DNA of 34,608 nucleotides, taken from the IMG/VR virus record IMGVR_UViG_3300047320_000115, positions 1 to 34,608 of that record. One strand, 5' to 3'. Below the pieces are notes generated by a model that was not told where the DNA came from, ran no database searches, and was given only the letters and a program-made list of their open reading frames with translations. The position numbers and the translations under genes were made by a program. The stretch comes from a virus. Shown piece after piece: positions 24,267 to 32,328 of the stretch; the first letter of the stretch is position 1; every line of letters begins with the position of its first letter.

Positions 24267-24787
24267 TCAAGTTGAAATTGCCTTTCTGGCTGGGCGGCAC
24301 CGAGCTGGCGAAGTTGTTGGCCGCTGCACAGTCCTGGTGGGAAACCGTCTCCGGGTGGCTGCGCTGGCCCTATTCGCAGATCGATCCCGACACCTGCCAC
24401 CTGAGCATCCTTGAGTTGTGGGCCTGGCAGCGTGACGTAACACGCTTCGCCGGGGAGCCGGAAAGTCTGTTCCGGTTGCGCGTGAAATACGCCTTCGTCA
24501 ACTCGGTTGATGCCGGCAGCACCGCCGGCATGAAACGCATTTTTGAGCGCCTGGGCGTCGGCTACGTGGAGATCGAGGAGCGTCAGCCCGACCGGGATTG
24601 GGACGTCGTGCTGTTGAAGTTCAGCAACGCGCAACTGTCGCTGAACCCGGAGCTGCTGCGCGTGCTGATCCAGCAATACGGTCGGACATGCCGGCGCTAT
24701 GACTTCGTGACCATCACCCCCGTGGGCCTGCAAGTGGGCCTGATCGACTTCAACGACGACCAGCAGACGCTGGTCGCCAGCCTGTAG
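24263..24787 (+). CDS. I: Tail protein I (baseplate)
   Basis: A 174-residue P2 gpI-type baseplate protein. It has LAAAQSWWETVSGWLRWPYS, then LSILELWAWQRDVTRFAGEP, and ESLFRLRVKYAFVNSVDAGS, which are typical of the family. It links wedge and tail-fibre genes, as in P2 (J-I-H order). It is coupled to J by ATGA. Confidence 0.92.
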   Translation: MIKLKLPFWLGGTELAKLLAAAQSWWETVSGWLRWPYSQIDPDTCHLSILELWAWQRDVTRFAGEPESLFRLRVKYAFVNSVDAGSTAGMKRIFERLGVGYVEIEERQPDRDWDVVLLKFSNAQLSLNPELLRVLIQQYGRTCRRYDFVTITPVGLQVGLIDFNDDQQTLVASL

Positions 24788-24796
24788 GAGCGCAAA

Positions 24797-26476
24797 GTGA
24801 GCGCCAGTATTACGTTGGCCGGCGAAGGCCAAATCGCCCTGAAACAAAGCCAGAAAAAGTCCCTGATTATCACGAAATTCATTTTCGCCAACGTGCCCGG
24901 GCTGGCTACCGAAGCGCCGGTGGATCGTGCTGCCGGCAAGCCGCCGGCGGGCCAGATCGTGCACACCTACGAGATTCCCGAGGGAAACAGCGGTTTTGTG
25001 AACCCCAACCAGATCGTCTACAGCGCGCAGCTGGGGTCGGACATCGGCGATTGGGACTTCAACTGGGTCGGCCTCGAGGACGCGGACGGTTTGCTATTCG
25101 CCGTGTCCTACGTGCCGCTGCAGCAGAAGCGCAGGAACATCCCGCCACTGCAGATCGGCAACAACGTCACCCGTAACTTTCTGGTGGCGTTCGACGGTGC
25201 CCAGGCGCTGACCGGCGTAAAGATCGATGCCAGCACCTGGCAGCATGACTTCACTGTGCGCCTGGCGGGCATTGATGAACGTCAGCGGCAGATCAATGGT
25301 GATGTCTATGGCCGAGCGTGCTTCTTTGGCGCCGGCTTCAAAATTGATTGGGTTAACGATTCGTTCCAGATGAACCCAGGCGGCGCCTATATCGCGGGGA
25401 TTCGTGTCGTGCGATCGACCCCGTTGAAGATTGAGCCGCCGAGCTACCCCACAGTGGCCTGGCTAGATGTCGCCCTGAAGCGTGAACTCAACGACGTTGT
25501 GGCCAGCTACACGATCGTGTTCGGAGCCGATCGTACCGACTACACCGACAGCGCTGGTGTTGGCCACTACTGCGTTGCCCTCGCCGAGATTCCCAACGCT
25601 TCCATTGCGCTGGATATGCGAGTGGTCGAGCCAATCGACGCTTCGCTGATTACCTACCTTGCGGCCAGGAACGGTGACTACCCGCGCTTGCGTGCTCGAG
25701 GGACAAAGAAAGAAGACGTCGGGCTAAGCAATGTTCCCAACGCAATCAGCGACGATCCGGGCACCAACAGCAGCCAGATCATTGCTTCGACCGCCGCGCT
25801 TAACAAGCTGCAGCAACAGGTCGGAGATTCGATGACCGGGATGGTTGCCGCGTTCGATATGACCAGCGCGCCGCCTGGATGGTTGAAGTGCAACGGTGCC
25901 GCCATTTCGCGAACCACCTACGCCAAGCTGTTCGCGGTGATCGGCACCCGGTACGGCGCCGGCGATGGCGTGAATACCTTCAACTTACGTGACATGCGCG
26001 GCAAGTTCATTCGGGCCTGGAGCGACGGCGGCACTTTAGATGCCGGCCGGGCGCTGGGCAGTGAGCAGGCCAACCAAAACCGCTCGCACACTCACGCGGC
26101 GTCAACCTCCGGAGCAGGTGCGCACGGTCACGGCGGACATATCGACGCCGCCGGCTGGCATGGTCACTCGGCCTGGACAGCAGGCGCTGGTGAAGGAAAC
26201 ACCCAAATTCTGATGGGCAACCAAGGCATCAACGTCGGCGGCAACCTCGCCGGGTCGGTGATGGGTTCCAGCTCCGGCGGAGCCTTCTGGCGAGAGTTTG
26301 GCAGCGCCCACGCTGCACACACCCACGCCGTCGGCATCAACGGTGACGGTGTTCACTCCCACGGCCTGAACATCTATGCCACCGGTGACCACATCCACGG
26401 CGTCACGGTCGCCGCAGACGGGATCCATGAGTCCCGTCCGGACAACGTGGCATTTCTCGTCTGCATCAAATACTGA
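24797..26476 (+). CDS. H: Tail fibre protein with collar domain (P2 gpH-like)
   Basis: A 559-residue receptor-binding fibre. The N-terminal 150 residues are the phage tail-collar/fibre attachment domain (QKKSLIITKFIFANVPGL, IVYSAQLGSDIGDWDFNWVG). A short shaft follows. A Collar-type domain begins at about 355 (MVAAFDMTSAPPGWLKCNGA, IGTRYGAGDGVNTFNLRD). The last 120 residues have at least eight His-x-His pairs (HTH, HGH, HSH, HIH), which in other phages bind iron in fibre tips. The start is GTG at 24797, 9 bases after gene I. Confidence 0.9.
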   Translation: MSASITLAGEGQIALKQSQKKSLIITKFIFANVPGLATEAPVDRAAGKPPAGQIVHTYEIPEGNSGFVNPNQIVYSAQLGSDIGDWDFNWVGLEDADGLLFAVSYVPLQQKRRNIPPLQIGNNVTRNFLVAFDGAQALTGVKIDASTWQHDFTVRLAGIDERQRQINGDVYGRACFFGAGFKIDWVNDSFQMNPGGAYIAGIRVVRSTPLKIEPPSYPTVAWLDVALKRELNDVVASYTIVFGADRTDYTDSAGVGHYCVALAEIPNASIALDMRVVEPIDASLITYLAARNGDYPRLRARGTKKEDVGLSNVPNAISDDPGTNSSQIIASTAALNKLQQQVGDSMTGMVAAFDMTSAPPGWLKCNGAAISRTTYAKLFAVIGTRYGAGDGVNTFNLRDMRGKFIRAWSDGGTLDAGRALGSEQANQNRSHTHAASTSGAGAHGHGGHIDAAGWHGHSAWTAGAGEGNTQILMGNQGINVGGNLAGSVMGSSSGGAFWREFGSAHAAHTHAVGINGDGVHSHGLNIYATGDHIHGVTVAADGIHESRPDNVAFLVCIKY

Positions 26477-26484
26477 GCGCCTGT

Positions 26485-27192
26485 ATGAACCGAAAAATCG
26501 TCTATCAAACCAATTCCTTCGGACGCTACGTCGGCACGACCGAGGCGGAGGCTTGCCAGCTGGAACCCGACGTCTTTCTGATTCCCGCAGGCTGCGTCGA
26601 AATCCCGCCTCCGGAAGAACCTGAACACAAGGCTGCGTGCTGGATTGATGGAAAGTGGCAACTGCTGGACTTTTTCCAGGGCGTGACCGCGTACAACATC
26701 AAGACCGGTGAGCCGTTGACGCTCGACGGCTTCGCGCCGATGCCCAGCGGTTACACGCTCAAGCAGCCGAAGCCGCTTCAAGTCTGGAAAAACGACCACT
26801 GGGCAGACGACACCGCCGCGATACTGGCCTCGCTACATGAGCAGAAGAAGCAGGAAATCAACCAGGCGTGTGCCCTTTACACTGAGTCCGGCTTCATTTC
26901 TCAGGCGTTGGGCTGGCCTTTCCATTACGACAGCGCACTGGTCGATCAAATCAATTTGACCGGTTCCATCCTCTCGGGTCTGGCCGCCGATATCGCCTGT
27001 ACCGACATGGAGCAGCACAAGGCTTTCAGAACCCACACCGCCGAACAACTGCGCGATGTTGGCCAAGACCTTTTCCGATTCAAACAGGCTGCACAATTGC
27101 ACGCCGAAAATCTCCGCCAAGTGCTGACCAAGGCGTTCAACGAGCAAGACAGCAAAGCGATGGACGCCATCAAATGGACGCCGCCAGCATGA
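26485..27192 (+). CDS. G: Tail fibre assembly / DUF4376-type protein (P2 gpG position)
   Basis: A 235-residue protein in the place of the tail fibre assembly chaperone. The N-terminal half is variable. The C-terminal half carries LHEQKKQEINQACALYTESG, then GWPFHYDSALVDQINLTGSI, a pattern of DUF4376 domains found on fibre-associated proteins. It would help fold or attach the fibre; being part of the fibre tip is also possible. It overlaps the next gene by 4 bases. Confidence 0.8.
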   Translation: MNRKIVYQTNSFGRYVGTTEAEACQLEPDVFLIPAGCVEIPPPEEPEHKAACWIDGKWQLLDFFQGVTAYNIKTGEPLTLDGFAPMPSGYTLKQPKPLQVWKNDHWADDTAAILASLHEQKKQEINQACALYTESGFISQALGWPFHYDSALVDQINLTGSILSGLAADIACTDMEQHKAFRTHTAEQLRDVGQDLFRFKQAAQLHAENLRQVLTKAFNEQDSKAMDAIKWTPPA

Positions 27193-28112
27193 CCTGGTCA
27201 CCGGTGACGATGCGCTGGCCAGAACAGGCCACGCAATGGATGGGTGGGCTGTCTGCCGCCAAGGATCTGGCCACCGGTGAGCTGGCCAGCACAGCCCAGC
27301 GGCTGGCTGGTCTGGAAGGTTTGGCCAGCACCAATCCGGGGCCGGTCGGTGATGCGGCGAAAAACGCCGTTGAAGCCGGACGTACCGCATTGGCCCAGCA
27401 GTTGGGCCAGGTGCCGTCGTGCCTGGTGGTGACGCCGTTTCAAAGCGGCATCGGCCAGGGCAAAGGCTATCAGCGCTACCTGTCGGCGCCAAATGTGCTG
27501 GAACACTTGGCCAAAAAACTGGAGGACGCCACCGATGCGGGCCGTCCGGTTGGGCCGCAATATGCCCTGTCGATTCTGTTCCTGGGCACACGCCTGGAAC
27601 AGTTGGCCAGCGGTCTGTCGCGCTTCAATGCGTTGCTGCCGATCGGCGACCTGGTGCGCACCGAGCGGCGCGCCCAGCACCTGCTGAAACTTGAGAGCGA
27701 CAAGTGGGAGATCCCCAGCGCCGGCCCGTTGCCGCGCTGGCAAGGACTGCCCTTGGAGCGCTGCACGGTGGTCAAGGCTGCCAAGCAATCGATGGCCGGC
27801 CAATTGGCCGTGCTGGAAGGCTACGCCGCCGACAGTTCGCCGCTGGGCGATCTGGCTGCGCTGGCCGCTCGAAAAGCCGCCCAGCAACAGGGGCGCGATC
27901 AGCAATTGGCTGACCTGAAAGACCTGCTGGCTGGGGGGAGCCCTGACGTCAGCATACGGGCGCGCTTGATCGGCCCGGGCAACACCAGCGAGCTGCGCCA
28001 GGAGCTGTTGAGCGGTGACGCACCTGGGCATGAGTGGGTGCAGTGCGCCGGCCTGCTGTTGGTGGGCACGCAAGAGGGGTTGAGTTTTGTGCGGGAACTG
28101 GTGGGCCTATGA
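27189..28112 (+). CDS. Hypothetical helical tail-region protein
   Basis: A 307-residue Ala/Leu/Gln-rich, mostly helical protein containing VTPFQSGIGQGKGYQRYLSA and LSILFLGTRLEQLASGLSRF. I do not recognise a family beyond its presence in HP1-like tail operons. The ATG at 27189 overlaps the preceding stop by 4 bases, consistent with all its neighbours; an ATG at 27174 is also open. By position it may be a baseplate or DNA-circulation-type structural protein. Confidence 0.75.
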   Translation: MTWSPVTMRWPEQATQWMGGLSAAKDLATGELASTAQRLAGLEGLASTNPGPVGDAAKNAVEAGRTALAQQLGQVPSCLVVTPFQSGIGQGKGYQRYLSAPNVLEHLAKKLEDATDAGRPVGPQYALSILFLGTRLEQLASGLSRFNALLPIGDLVRTERRAQHLLKLESDKWEIPSAGPLPRWQGLPLERCTVVKAAKQSMAGQLAVLEGYAADSSPLGDLAALAARKAAQQQGRDQQLADLKDLLAGGSPDVSIRARLIGPGNTSELRQELLSGDAPGHEWVQCAGLLLVGTQEGLSFVRELVGL

Positions 28113-28657
28113 CGCTGTTGCTCGACGGGCAAAAAATCCAGGGGAAGAATCTCAAGGTCACCGGCAATCTGCGCATCGAAAGCGGCGACATGTCGGGGCA
28201 GACCAGCAACACCGACAAGGCGCACAAGGGCTTCAAACCCAAGACGCTGGCTGTCTCGCTGATGATCCCCTTTGTTGATCGGGTGCAGTTGACTGACCTG
28301 ATGCGCATGGCCGAAGCCACGGCGAGCGGCGGGGAGTTGCATCTGTATCGCGTCGTGAACGACACCGCCGAAGCGTTCGGCGTGCGTCAGGTCGAATTCT
28401 CCGAAGGCGTCAGTGCCCGCGAGGCCGACAGCCTGAAAGCCTGGCTGGTGCAGTTCACGCTGAGCGAGCGCGAATCGAACCCGGAAAAGGTCGAGGGGCG
28501 GCGTGCCGGCAACAAGGTCGACGCCCAGGGCGCCCCGGGCAGCACGGTCGGCGAAGGTGGTAGCAGTTCCGGTTCGGGCGACAACCCGGAACTGAGCGGC
28601 TTTGAAAAGGTGCTGGGCCGTGTGGATAAGTGGCTGGGCGGGAGTGAGCAGAAGTGA
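28109..28657 (+). CDS. Baseplate complex protein (tail terminator-like fold)
   Basis: A 182-residue protein. MTLLLDGQKIQGKNLKVTGN is followed by RIESGDMSGQTSNTDKAHKG and LKAWLVQFTLSERESNPEKV, a pattern annotated as baseplate complex protein in HP1-like Pseudomonas phages (from memory). The last 50 residues are a low-complexity Gly/Ser linker followed by a short helix. The start at 28109 overlaps the previous stop by 4 bases; a longer frame from 28034 is a shadow. Confidence 0.78.
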   Translation: MTLLLDGQKIQGKNLKVTGNLRIESGDMSGQTSNTDKAHKGFKPKTLAVSLMIPFVDRVQLTDLMRMAEATASGGELHLYRVVNDTAEAFGVRQVEFSEGVSAREADSLKAWLVQFTLSERESNPEKVEGRRAGNKVDAQGAPGSTVGEGGSSSGSGDNPELSGFEKVLGRVDKWLGGSEQK

Positions 28658-29358
28658 AGCTGCACAAGGTTCTGGCCATCAATGGCACGCCTGTTCCCTT
28701 GGTCAAGGAAGACGTTCGGCTGGACGCCACCAGTCCCGGGCGGGCGAACTTCACCGTGCAGTCTGCCGAGCCGCTGAAAGGGTTGATAACGCTGGACATC
28801 GGCTACAACGACCGCACGCTGCAGCGCCACTTCATCGGCTACGTCGAGCGTTGCACCGCCGCCAATTCCAAAGAGCAGGTGCTGTTCTGCCGTGAGCTGG
28901 CTGCCGTGCTGGCCAACCCGTTGCCGCTGAACCTGCGTCACGTCGATCTGCGCGCCGTGCTGGCTGCCATCAGCGAGCAGACGGGGCTGCGCTTTCGCGT
29001 TCCTGATCGGCCTTACGCCGGCGTGATGGCACCGTACTTCTACAGCCTTGCCGCCGGATACCAGGCGATGGACAGCCTGGCCCGGGTGTTCAGTATTCCG
29101 GATTTCACCTGGCACCAGCTGAGCAACGGCGAAGTGTTCGCCGGCAGCTGGGCCGACGGCTTTTTTGGCGCCCGGGCGGCGCTGCAGATCCCCACGGAGC
29201 TGTTCGACGGCTACCAAGGAAACCAGAGCGCGATGGTCGCGGCCCTTCCTGGGCTGCGACCGGGTGCAACGATCAACGCCGGCGAGCGTGTCACCAGTGT
29301 GACGCTCGCCAATGACCAGATGGCCATCCGATGGAAGACGCAATCCGCCGCGCTGTAG
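28654..29358 (+). CDS. Baseplate hub-like protein
   Basis: A 234-residue protein with strands at the start (HKVLAINGTPVPLVKEDVRL), RHFIGYVERCTA, and DLRAVLAAISEQTGLRFRVP followed by a PDFTWHQLSNGEVFAG segment. This resembles gpD/gp27-type hub proteins, here shorter than P2 gpD. It sits right before the spike gene and overlaps it by 28 bases. The GTG start overlaps the preceding stop by 4. Confidence 0.78.
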   Translation: MKLHKVLAINGTPVPLVKEDVRLDATSPGRANFTVQSAEPLKGLITLDIGYNDRTLQRHFIGYVERCTAANSKEQVLFCRELAAVLANPLPLNLRHVDLRAVLAAISEQTGLRFRVPDRPYAGVMAPYFYSLAAGYQAMDSLARVFSIPDFTWHQLSNGEVFAGSWADGFFGARAALQIPTELFDGYQGNQSAMVAALPGLRPGATINAGERVTSVTLANDQMAIRWKTQSAAL

Positions 29359-30308
29359 AGCGCCAATTTCCCGAACTCACCGGTGGCTATCACCTGCCGC
29401 GATTCGCCGAGGTCACTGCCGTGGCCGATGCGCCGGCGGACGCTGGACTGTGCGACGACTTCCGCCCGCGCTACGCCGTGGACATTGTCGTACTTGGTGC
29501 CGATGACGAGCCAGATCTGGCCATTCCTCCGCTGACTGGCGTTCCGCTGCCGCTGCCCACCGGTGGCGAGGAAATGGGCATCTATGCCTTTCCCGAGGAA
29601 GGCACGCGGGTGGTGGTGTGCTTCGCCTACGGCTTACCGAACAAGCCCTACATCCAATCGATCTTGCCTCACGGGCTGAGCATGCCGAAGGTGCCGAAAG
29701 GCGACCAGGTATGGCAGCACAGCGGCTCCTCCCAGCAGCGCGTCGATGCCGACGGCAACTGGCTGCGCCAGACTGACGGCAAGATTCGAGATTATGCGAT
29801 CGAGCGGGAAGTCGAAGCCCTAGACAACCGCGAGCGGTTCCAGAGCCACACGCAGACGATTGATGACCACTCGACAGAATCAGTGGGTGGAGTGAAGACG
29901 ATCGAGGCACTTGGCGCGCTCAAGCTGTTGTCGGGCGGATCTGCAAGCCTTGCGGCGGTTGGCGACCTTCACCAGGCTACCGGCAGAGATCTGAACCTGG
30001 TTGTTGGTCAGAAGCTCAACGCCACGGTGGGTGGCGATATGCAGGAAAGGATCGAAGGTTTGCGCGAAAGCGTCGCAGCGGTTGGCCAGCGCATGCAGGC
30101 ACCAAAAAACTGGGTCGGTTCAGAGGATGTGAATCTGTTTCGGATCGTTTGCGACTTGATCGATCTAGTGGAACAGATGAATTCCCAGCTATCCGCTCAT
30201 ACCCATTTGGCAGGCCCTTCGCCCAGTCCAAGTGATGTGGCTGCATTTGCCGAGAAAGCGGTCAAAGCAAAATCAATTGCTGAGAAGTTAAAGCTAATTA
30301 CTCTCTGA
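29331..30308 (+). CDS. Baseplate spike protein (gpV-like)
   Basis: A 325-residue spike. An N-terminal OB-fold region contains GIYAFPEEGTRVVVCFAYGL and NKPYIQSILPHGL. A repetitive strand-rich stretch follows, as in spike shafts: LSGGSASLAAVGDLHQATGR, then DLNLVVGQKLNATVGGDMQE. The C-terminus contains SAHTHLAGPSPSPSD, an H-x-H motif that binds metal in P2 gpV tips. It is the last gene of the late operon. Confidence 0.85.
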   Translation: MEDAIRRAVERQFPELTGGYHLPRFAEVTAVADAPADAGLCDDFRPRYAVDIVVLGADDEPDLAIPPLTGVPLPLPTGGEEMGIYAFPEEGTRVVVCFAYGLPNKPYIQSILPHGLSMPKVPKGDQVWQHSGSSQQRVDADGNWLRQTDGKIRDYAIEREVEALDNRERFQSHTQTIDDHSTESVGGVKTIEALGALKLLSGGSASLAAVGDLHQATGRDLNLVVGQKLNATVGGDMQERIEGLRESVAAVGQRMQAPKNWVGSEDVNLFRIVCDLIDLVEQMNSQLSAHTHLAGPSPSPSDVAAFAEKAVKAKSIAEKLKLITL

Positions 30309-30340
30309 GAACAGAGTTAAGTTACTCTGAGCGCAGAGTA
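30303..30340 (+). other. Two tandem hairpins just after the late operon
   Basis: CTCTG-AGAA-CAGAG (303-316 of the 30-kb block) and TACTCTG-AGCG-CAGAGTA (323-340) are perfect stems of 5 and 7 bp with 4-base loops. The first straddles the spike stop codon. They may protect the mRNA 3' end or mark a processing site. Confidence 0.5.
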
Positions 30341-30357
30341 GCAGGCCTAATAAGGAG

Positions 30358-30387
30358 CTTTTGAGGCCCTTTAGAGGCCCTCAAAAG
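30358..30387. terminator. Hairpin downstream of the late operon
   Basis: A 9-bp stem, CTTTTGAGG/CCTCAAAAG, encloses a second small stem (CCT/AGG). No T run follows directly on the plus strand, but the stem starts and ends with A/T-rich pairs, so it could terminate in both directions. Confidence 0.5.
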
Positions 30388-30391
30388 TCCT

Positions 30392-30413
30392 GATATCAGT
30401 TGATATCTTTTTC
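30392..30413 (+). terminator. Intrinsic terminator of the late operon
   Basis: GATATCA-GT-TGATATC followed by TTTTTC. The stem is AT-rich, but a T tract follows immediately. It lies 84 bases after the spike stop. Confidence 0.55.
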
Positions 30414-30473
30414 TATCAATTAGTTGCCGTATACCGTTCGTCGGAATTGTCGGTCAACATGGTGTTGACAGGT

Positions 30474-30489
30474 GTTTACCAGAGTAAAC
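30474..30489. repeat. Perfect inverted repeat GTTTAC-CAGA-GTAAAC
   Basis: A 6-bp perfect dyad with a TTGACA hexamer (30465-30470) just upstream, so it may be an operator over a promoter. I found no clear -10 at the right distance. Confidence 0.35.
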
Positions 30490-30587
30490 CGAATACGGTT
30501 AACAAATTTGATCATGCTTGAGCGAAACCCTTATGTTTCAGGCGGCGGGGTCGAGTTGGCGTTATCGCCCGGGCGCCAGACACAAGA

Positions 30588-30609
30588 AAGCCCGGGCGGG
30601 GCCGGGCTT
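30588..30609. terminator. Strong GC hairpin, probable bidirectional terminator
   Basis: An 8-bp stem, AAGCCCGG/CCGGGCTT, around GCGGGG. On the minus strand it is followed by TTTCTTG. Any transcript passing the 31007-31025 terminator from the right would meet it next. Confidence 0.55.
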
Positions 30610-30731
30610 CTCGCGCTGAATTTGGTGGTTGCTCTGGTTCAAAAAAAACCTGATGATTCTCTCAACCGCCGCATCAGCCCATCACTTTTTATACTCGCAA
30701 TATGAAGGTTATGGTCTGATCAGCCCTCAGT

Positions 30732-30793
30732 CAACCTGATTAGGTTGCATAAATACGTAAGTAATTACGTAAGTTGTGGGAAATATATTTCCC
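30732..30793. promoter_or_regulatory. Cluster of palindromes and iterons upstream of the small gene
   Basis: In 62 bp there are three elements: a hairpin CAACCT-GATT-AGGTTG (30732-30747), two direct repeats TACGTAAGT at 12-base spacing (30754-30762 and 30766-30774), and a perfect 16-bp palindrome GGGAAATATATTTCCC (30778-30793). Together they look like a regulated control region for the 32-codon gene that follows. Confidence 0.5.
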
Positions 30794-30897
30794 GTAACAT
30801 GTGGGTGAATTTTTTGTAGCCAGCTGAGTGGCGGTAGGTGGGAGGTGGGTTCCAATAAACGGAACTTTGTCTGTCCCTTCAAAGGAGAATAGAAACG

Positions 30898-30996
30898 GTG
30901 AAAAAATTATACCGTTTTATCCCTGAAGAATTGATCCGAGCGCTTCAAGCTGCGTATTGGTCGATTCGGTTGTATAAGATCATTCAGCAGCTGTAA
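30898..30996 (+). CDS. 32-residue microprotein gene with strong ribosome site
   Basis: Starts GTG and ends TAA, encoding MKKLYRFIPEELIRALQAAY, then a short Trp/Ile/Leu-rich end finishing IIQQL. An AAAGGAG ribosome site lies 10 bases before the GTG, stronger than most sites in the window. The product is basic and amphipathic, with a possible membrane-surface helix over its second half. It is followed 10 bases later by a hairpin (31007-31025). I do not recognise it. It may be a toxic or regulatory peptide, or a leader peptide; the ribosome site and controlled upstream region argue against chance. Confidence 0.5.
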   Translation: MKKLYRFIPEELIRALQAAYWSIRLYKIIQQL

Positions 30997-31006
30997 GAAA
31001 CTGAAA

Positions 31007-31025
31007 CAGGGGCCTCTGGCCCCTG
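31007..31025 (-). terminator. Terminator of the SOS-controlled operon
   Basis: An 8-bp GC stem (31007-31014 with 31018-31025) around TCT. Read on the minus strand it is followed by TTTCAGTTTCTT. It lies 6 bases beyond the stop of the gene at 31031 and could also stop the microprotein transcript arriving from the left. Confidence 0.7.
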
Positions 31026-31030
31026 CTTCA

Positions 31031-31327
31031 TCACTCTTGTCTGCACCACCATGATTGCGCATACGCGCAACCATCGATGTACTCAATGCCGCTTAAAACA
31101 AATCCCGTGACCGCCATTCCTGCCAGAGTCGCATCAAGCAAAGGCGGGAGAGGATCCGGATCGAGGGGCATTCCCACCTCAACGCGGGCAATATTCGCCG
31201 CCCGGCCTAACTCATGACAGTTAGCAGAGTTGACCATGACATTGCCCCGGACTGGCGGATAACGGCGCCGTTCCTTCGGTTCCAGCGCGACACCACGCAA
31301 GCGCATAGGCGTAACAAGTAGGTGCAT
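31031..31327 (-). CDS. Hypothetical protein, second gene of the LexA-controlled operon
   Basis: A 98-residue protein that is not recognised. An N-terminal strand-like LLVTPMRLRGVALEP is followed by NVMVNSANCHELGRAANIAR and a hydrophobic AGMAVTGFVLSGIEYIDGC stretch, and the protein ends with WWCRQE. It has four cysteines. An AGGAG ribosome site precedes the ATG, 8 bases after the upstream gene. Being cotranscribed from the LexA-controlled promoter, it should be made on DNA damage. Confidence 0.72.
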   Translation of the reverse strand: MHLLVTPMRLRGVALEPKERRRYPPVRGNVMVNSANCHELGRAANIARVEVGMPLDPDPLPPLLDATLAGMAVTGFVLSGIEYIDGCAYAQSWWCRQE

Positions 31328-31335
31328 GGTTTCTC

Positions 31336-31587
31336 CTACTCGTCAGTGTCGAGGTCTAATAACGATTCGACCGCGTAGGCAAGCGCCGCGTCCGCTAACT
31401 CAAGCAAGTCTCCAAGTTCGTCAGCATCGATAACCTGGCCTTGATGAAGCGCATGCGCTTGCCTGAGCAAAGCTTTGTGATGGGCACCGGGCATTGCCAG
31501 CAATGCCAATTCGTCACGCAGCATGGCCCGCCATTGATTTACTCGGTGCGTTCGCGAGATGACGGCATTCTCAGATTCTCTATTCAT
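31336..31587 (-). CDS. Hypothetical protein, first gene of the LexA-controlled operon
   Basis: An 83-residue helical protein that is not recognised. The N-terminal part is basic (NRESENAVISRTHRVNQWRA), the middle is Leu/Ala/His-rich and the end is acidic (LLDLDTDE). The ATG at 31587 follows a LexA box by 23 bases, so the gene should be repressed in the absence of DNA damage. In coliphage 186 a LexA-controlled gene near the end of the genome (tum) encodes the antirepressor that induces the prophage. This gene or its partner could fill that role here, but no sequence similarity to Tum is claimed. Confidence 0.72.
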   Translation of the reverse strand: MNRESENAVISRTHRVNQWRAMLRDELALLAMPGAHHKALLRQAHALHQGQVIDADELGDLLELADAALAYAVESLLDLDTDE

Positions 31588-31610
31588 CAGCACTGCCTAC
31601 CTAATCCGTG

Positions 31611-31630
31611 TACTGTATATAAAAACAGTA
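31611..31630. promoter_or_regulatory. LexA (SOS) box
   Basis: TACTGTATATAAAAACAGTA matches the Gammaproteobacterial consensus CTGT-N8-ACAG, with the flanking TA on both sides and an AT-rich core. It overlaps a minus-strand TATACT -10 (31627-31632), so bound LexA would block transcription of the operon at 31587-31031. Confidence 0.9.
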
Positions 31631-31768
31631 TACCGATACGCATATTGCCTACATCAATAGGCCGACTGGCGGCAGAGGCGGTTCATAGCTCTATAACCAA
31701 GCAACGCCTGGTGAGCTATCCGGAGGATGGACTAGGCTTCCGGAACCACTTTTCAAGGGATGGCCACC

Positions 31769-31987
31769 ATGCCGGATAACTCGGACTGCAAGATCGCCAC
31801 GGCAGATGCTCTGACATTGCTACTACACAACCAGCATGCAATCGGCGCGGCGATAGAGGAGATTACCAAGTGGCTCTCTGAGAGCGGGGGGGCGGATGTT
31901 GCAGATAATGCATTCCTCGCCATGCAAACCTTGGACACAAATGCACAGGCGATTACCGACGCGATAATGCGACTACGGCAGTGCTAG
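31769..31987 (+). CDS. Small hypothetical Pseudomonas-phage protein
   Basis: A 72-residue helical protein of the form LTLLLHNQHAIGAAIEEITK followed by DVADNAFLAMQTLDTNAQAI. I recall the same pattern in many small hypothetical genes of Pseudomonas prophages and genomic islands, function unknown. I chose the ATG at 31769 because AAGGGA lies 8 bases before it; an ATG at 31760 is also in frame. It is divergent from the LexA-controlled operon and shares its promoter region. Confidence 0.65.
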   Translation: MPDNSDCKIATADALTLLLHNQHAIGAAIEEITKWLSESGGADVADNAFLAMQTLDTNAQAITDAIMRLRQC

Positions 31988-32328
31988 CGATTCTCCCTGC
32001 TCTGCACGCGAAATGGCTGGGTTCAGGGGACTCAGTCCTGCGGGCGTTCTATCTTTTGCAACAAATCGATCCTCTCAAAAAAAATCGGTGAAAAAGCACT
32101 TATCCCCCTCCCGCCGACGGGCTTTGTGTCCCTTTTTTTTGCAAAGTGGACAGGGGATGCAAACGGCCACCCAAACCGTGCCCACTGGGGGCTTTGAGGG
32201 GGCATAGGCGATTACACGATGTGCAAATTTTTGCAAAGAAATGAAAAAGACTCGCGCCCAGCCCTTGGTTTAGCCGCGAGGCGCTCAGTTGTGGAGGGGC
32301 AATGTTTATGGGGGGGAAGCATTGAAAA

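Noticed and set aside
30472-30705. 77-codon frame after the late operon
   Set aside because: No ribosome site, and it reads through the strong GC hairpin at 30588-30609 and an inverted repeat.
31611-31630. Reading the LexA box as a transcription terminator
   Set aside because: The stem is short and AT-rich without a G/C base, it lies directly upstream of a gene over a -10 element, and it matches the LexA consensus.
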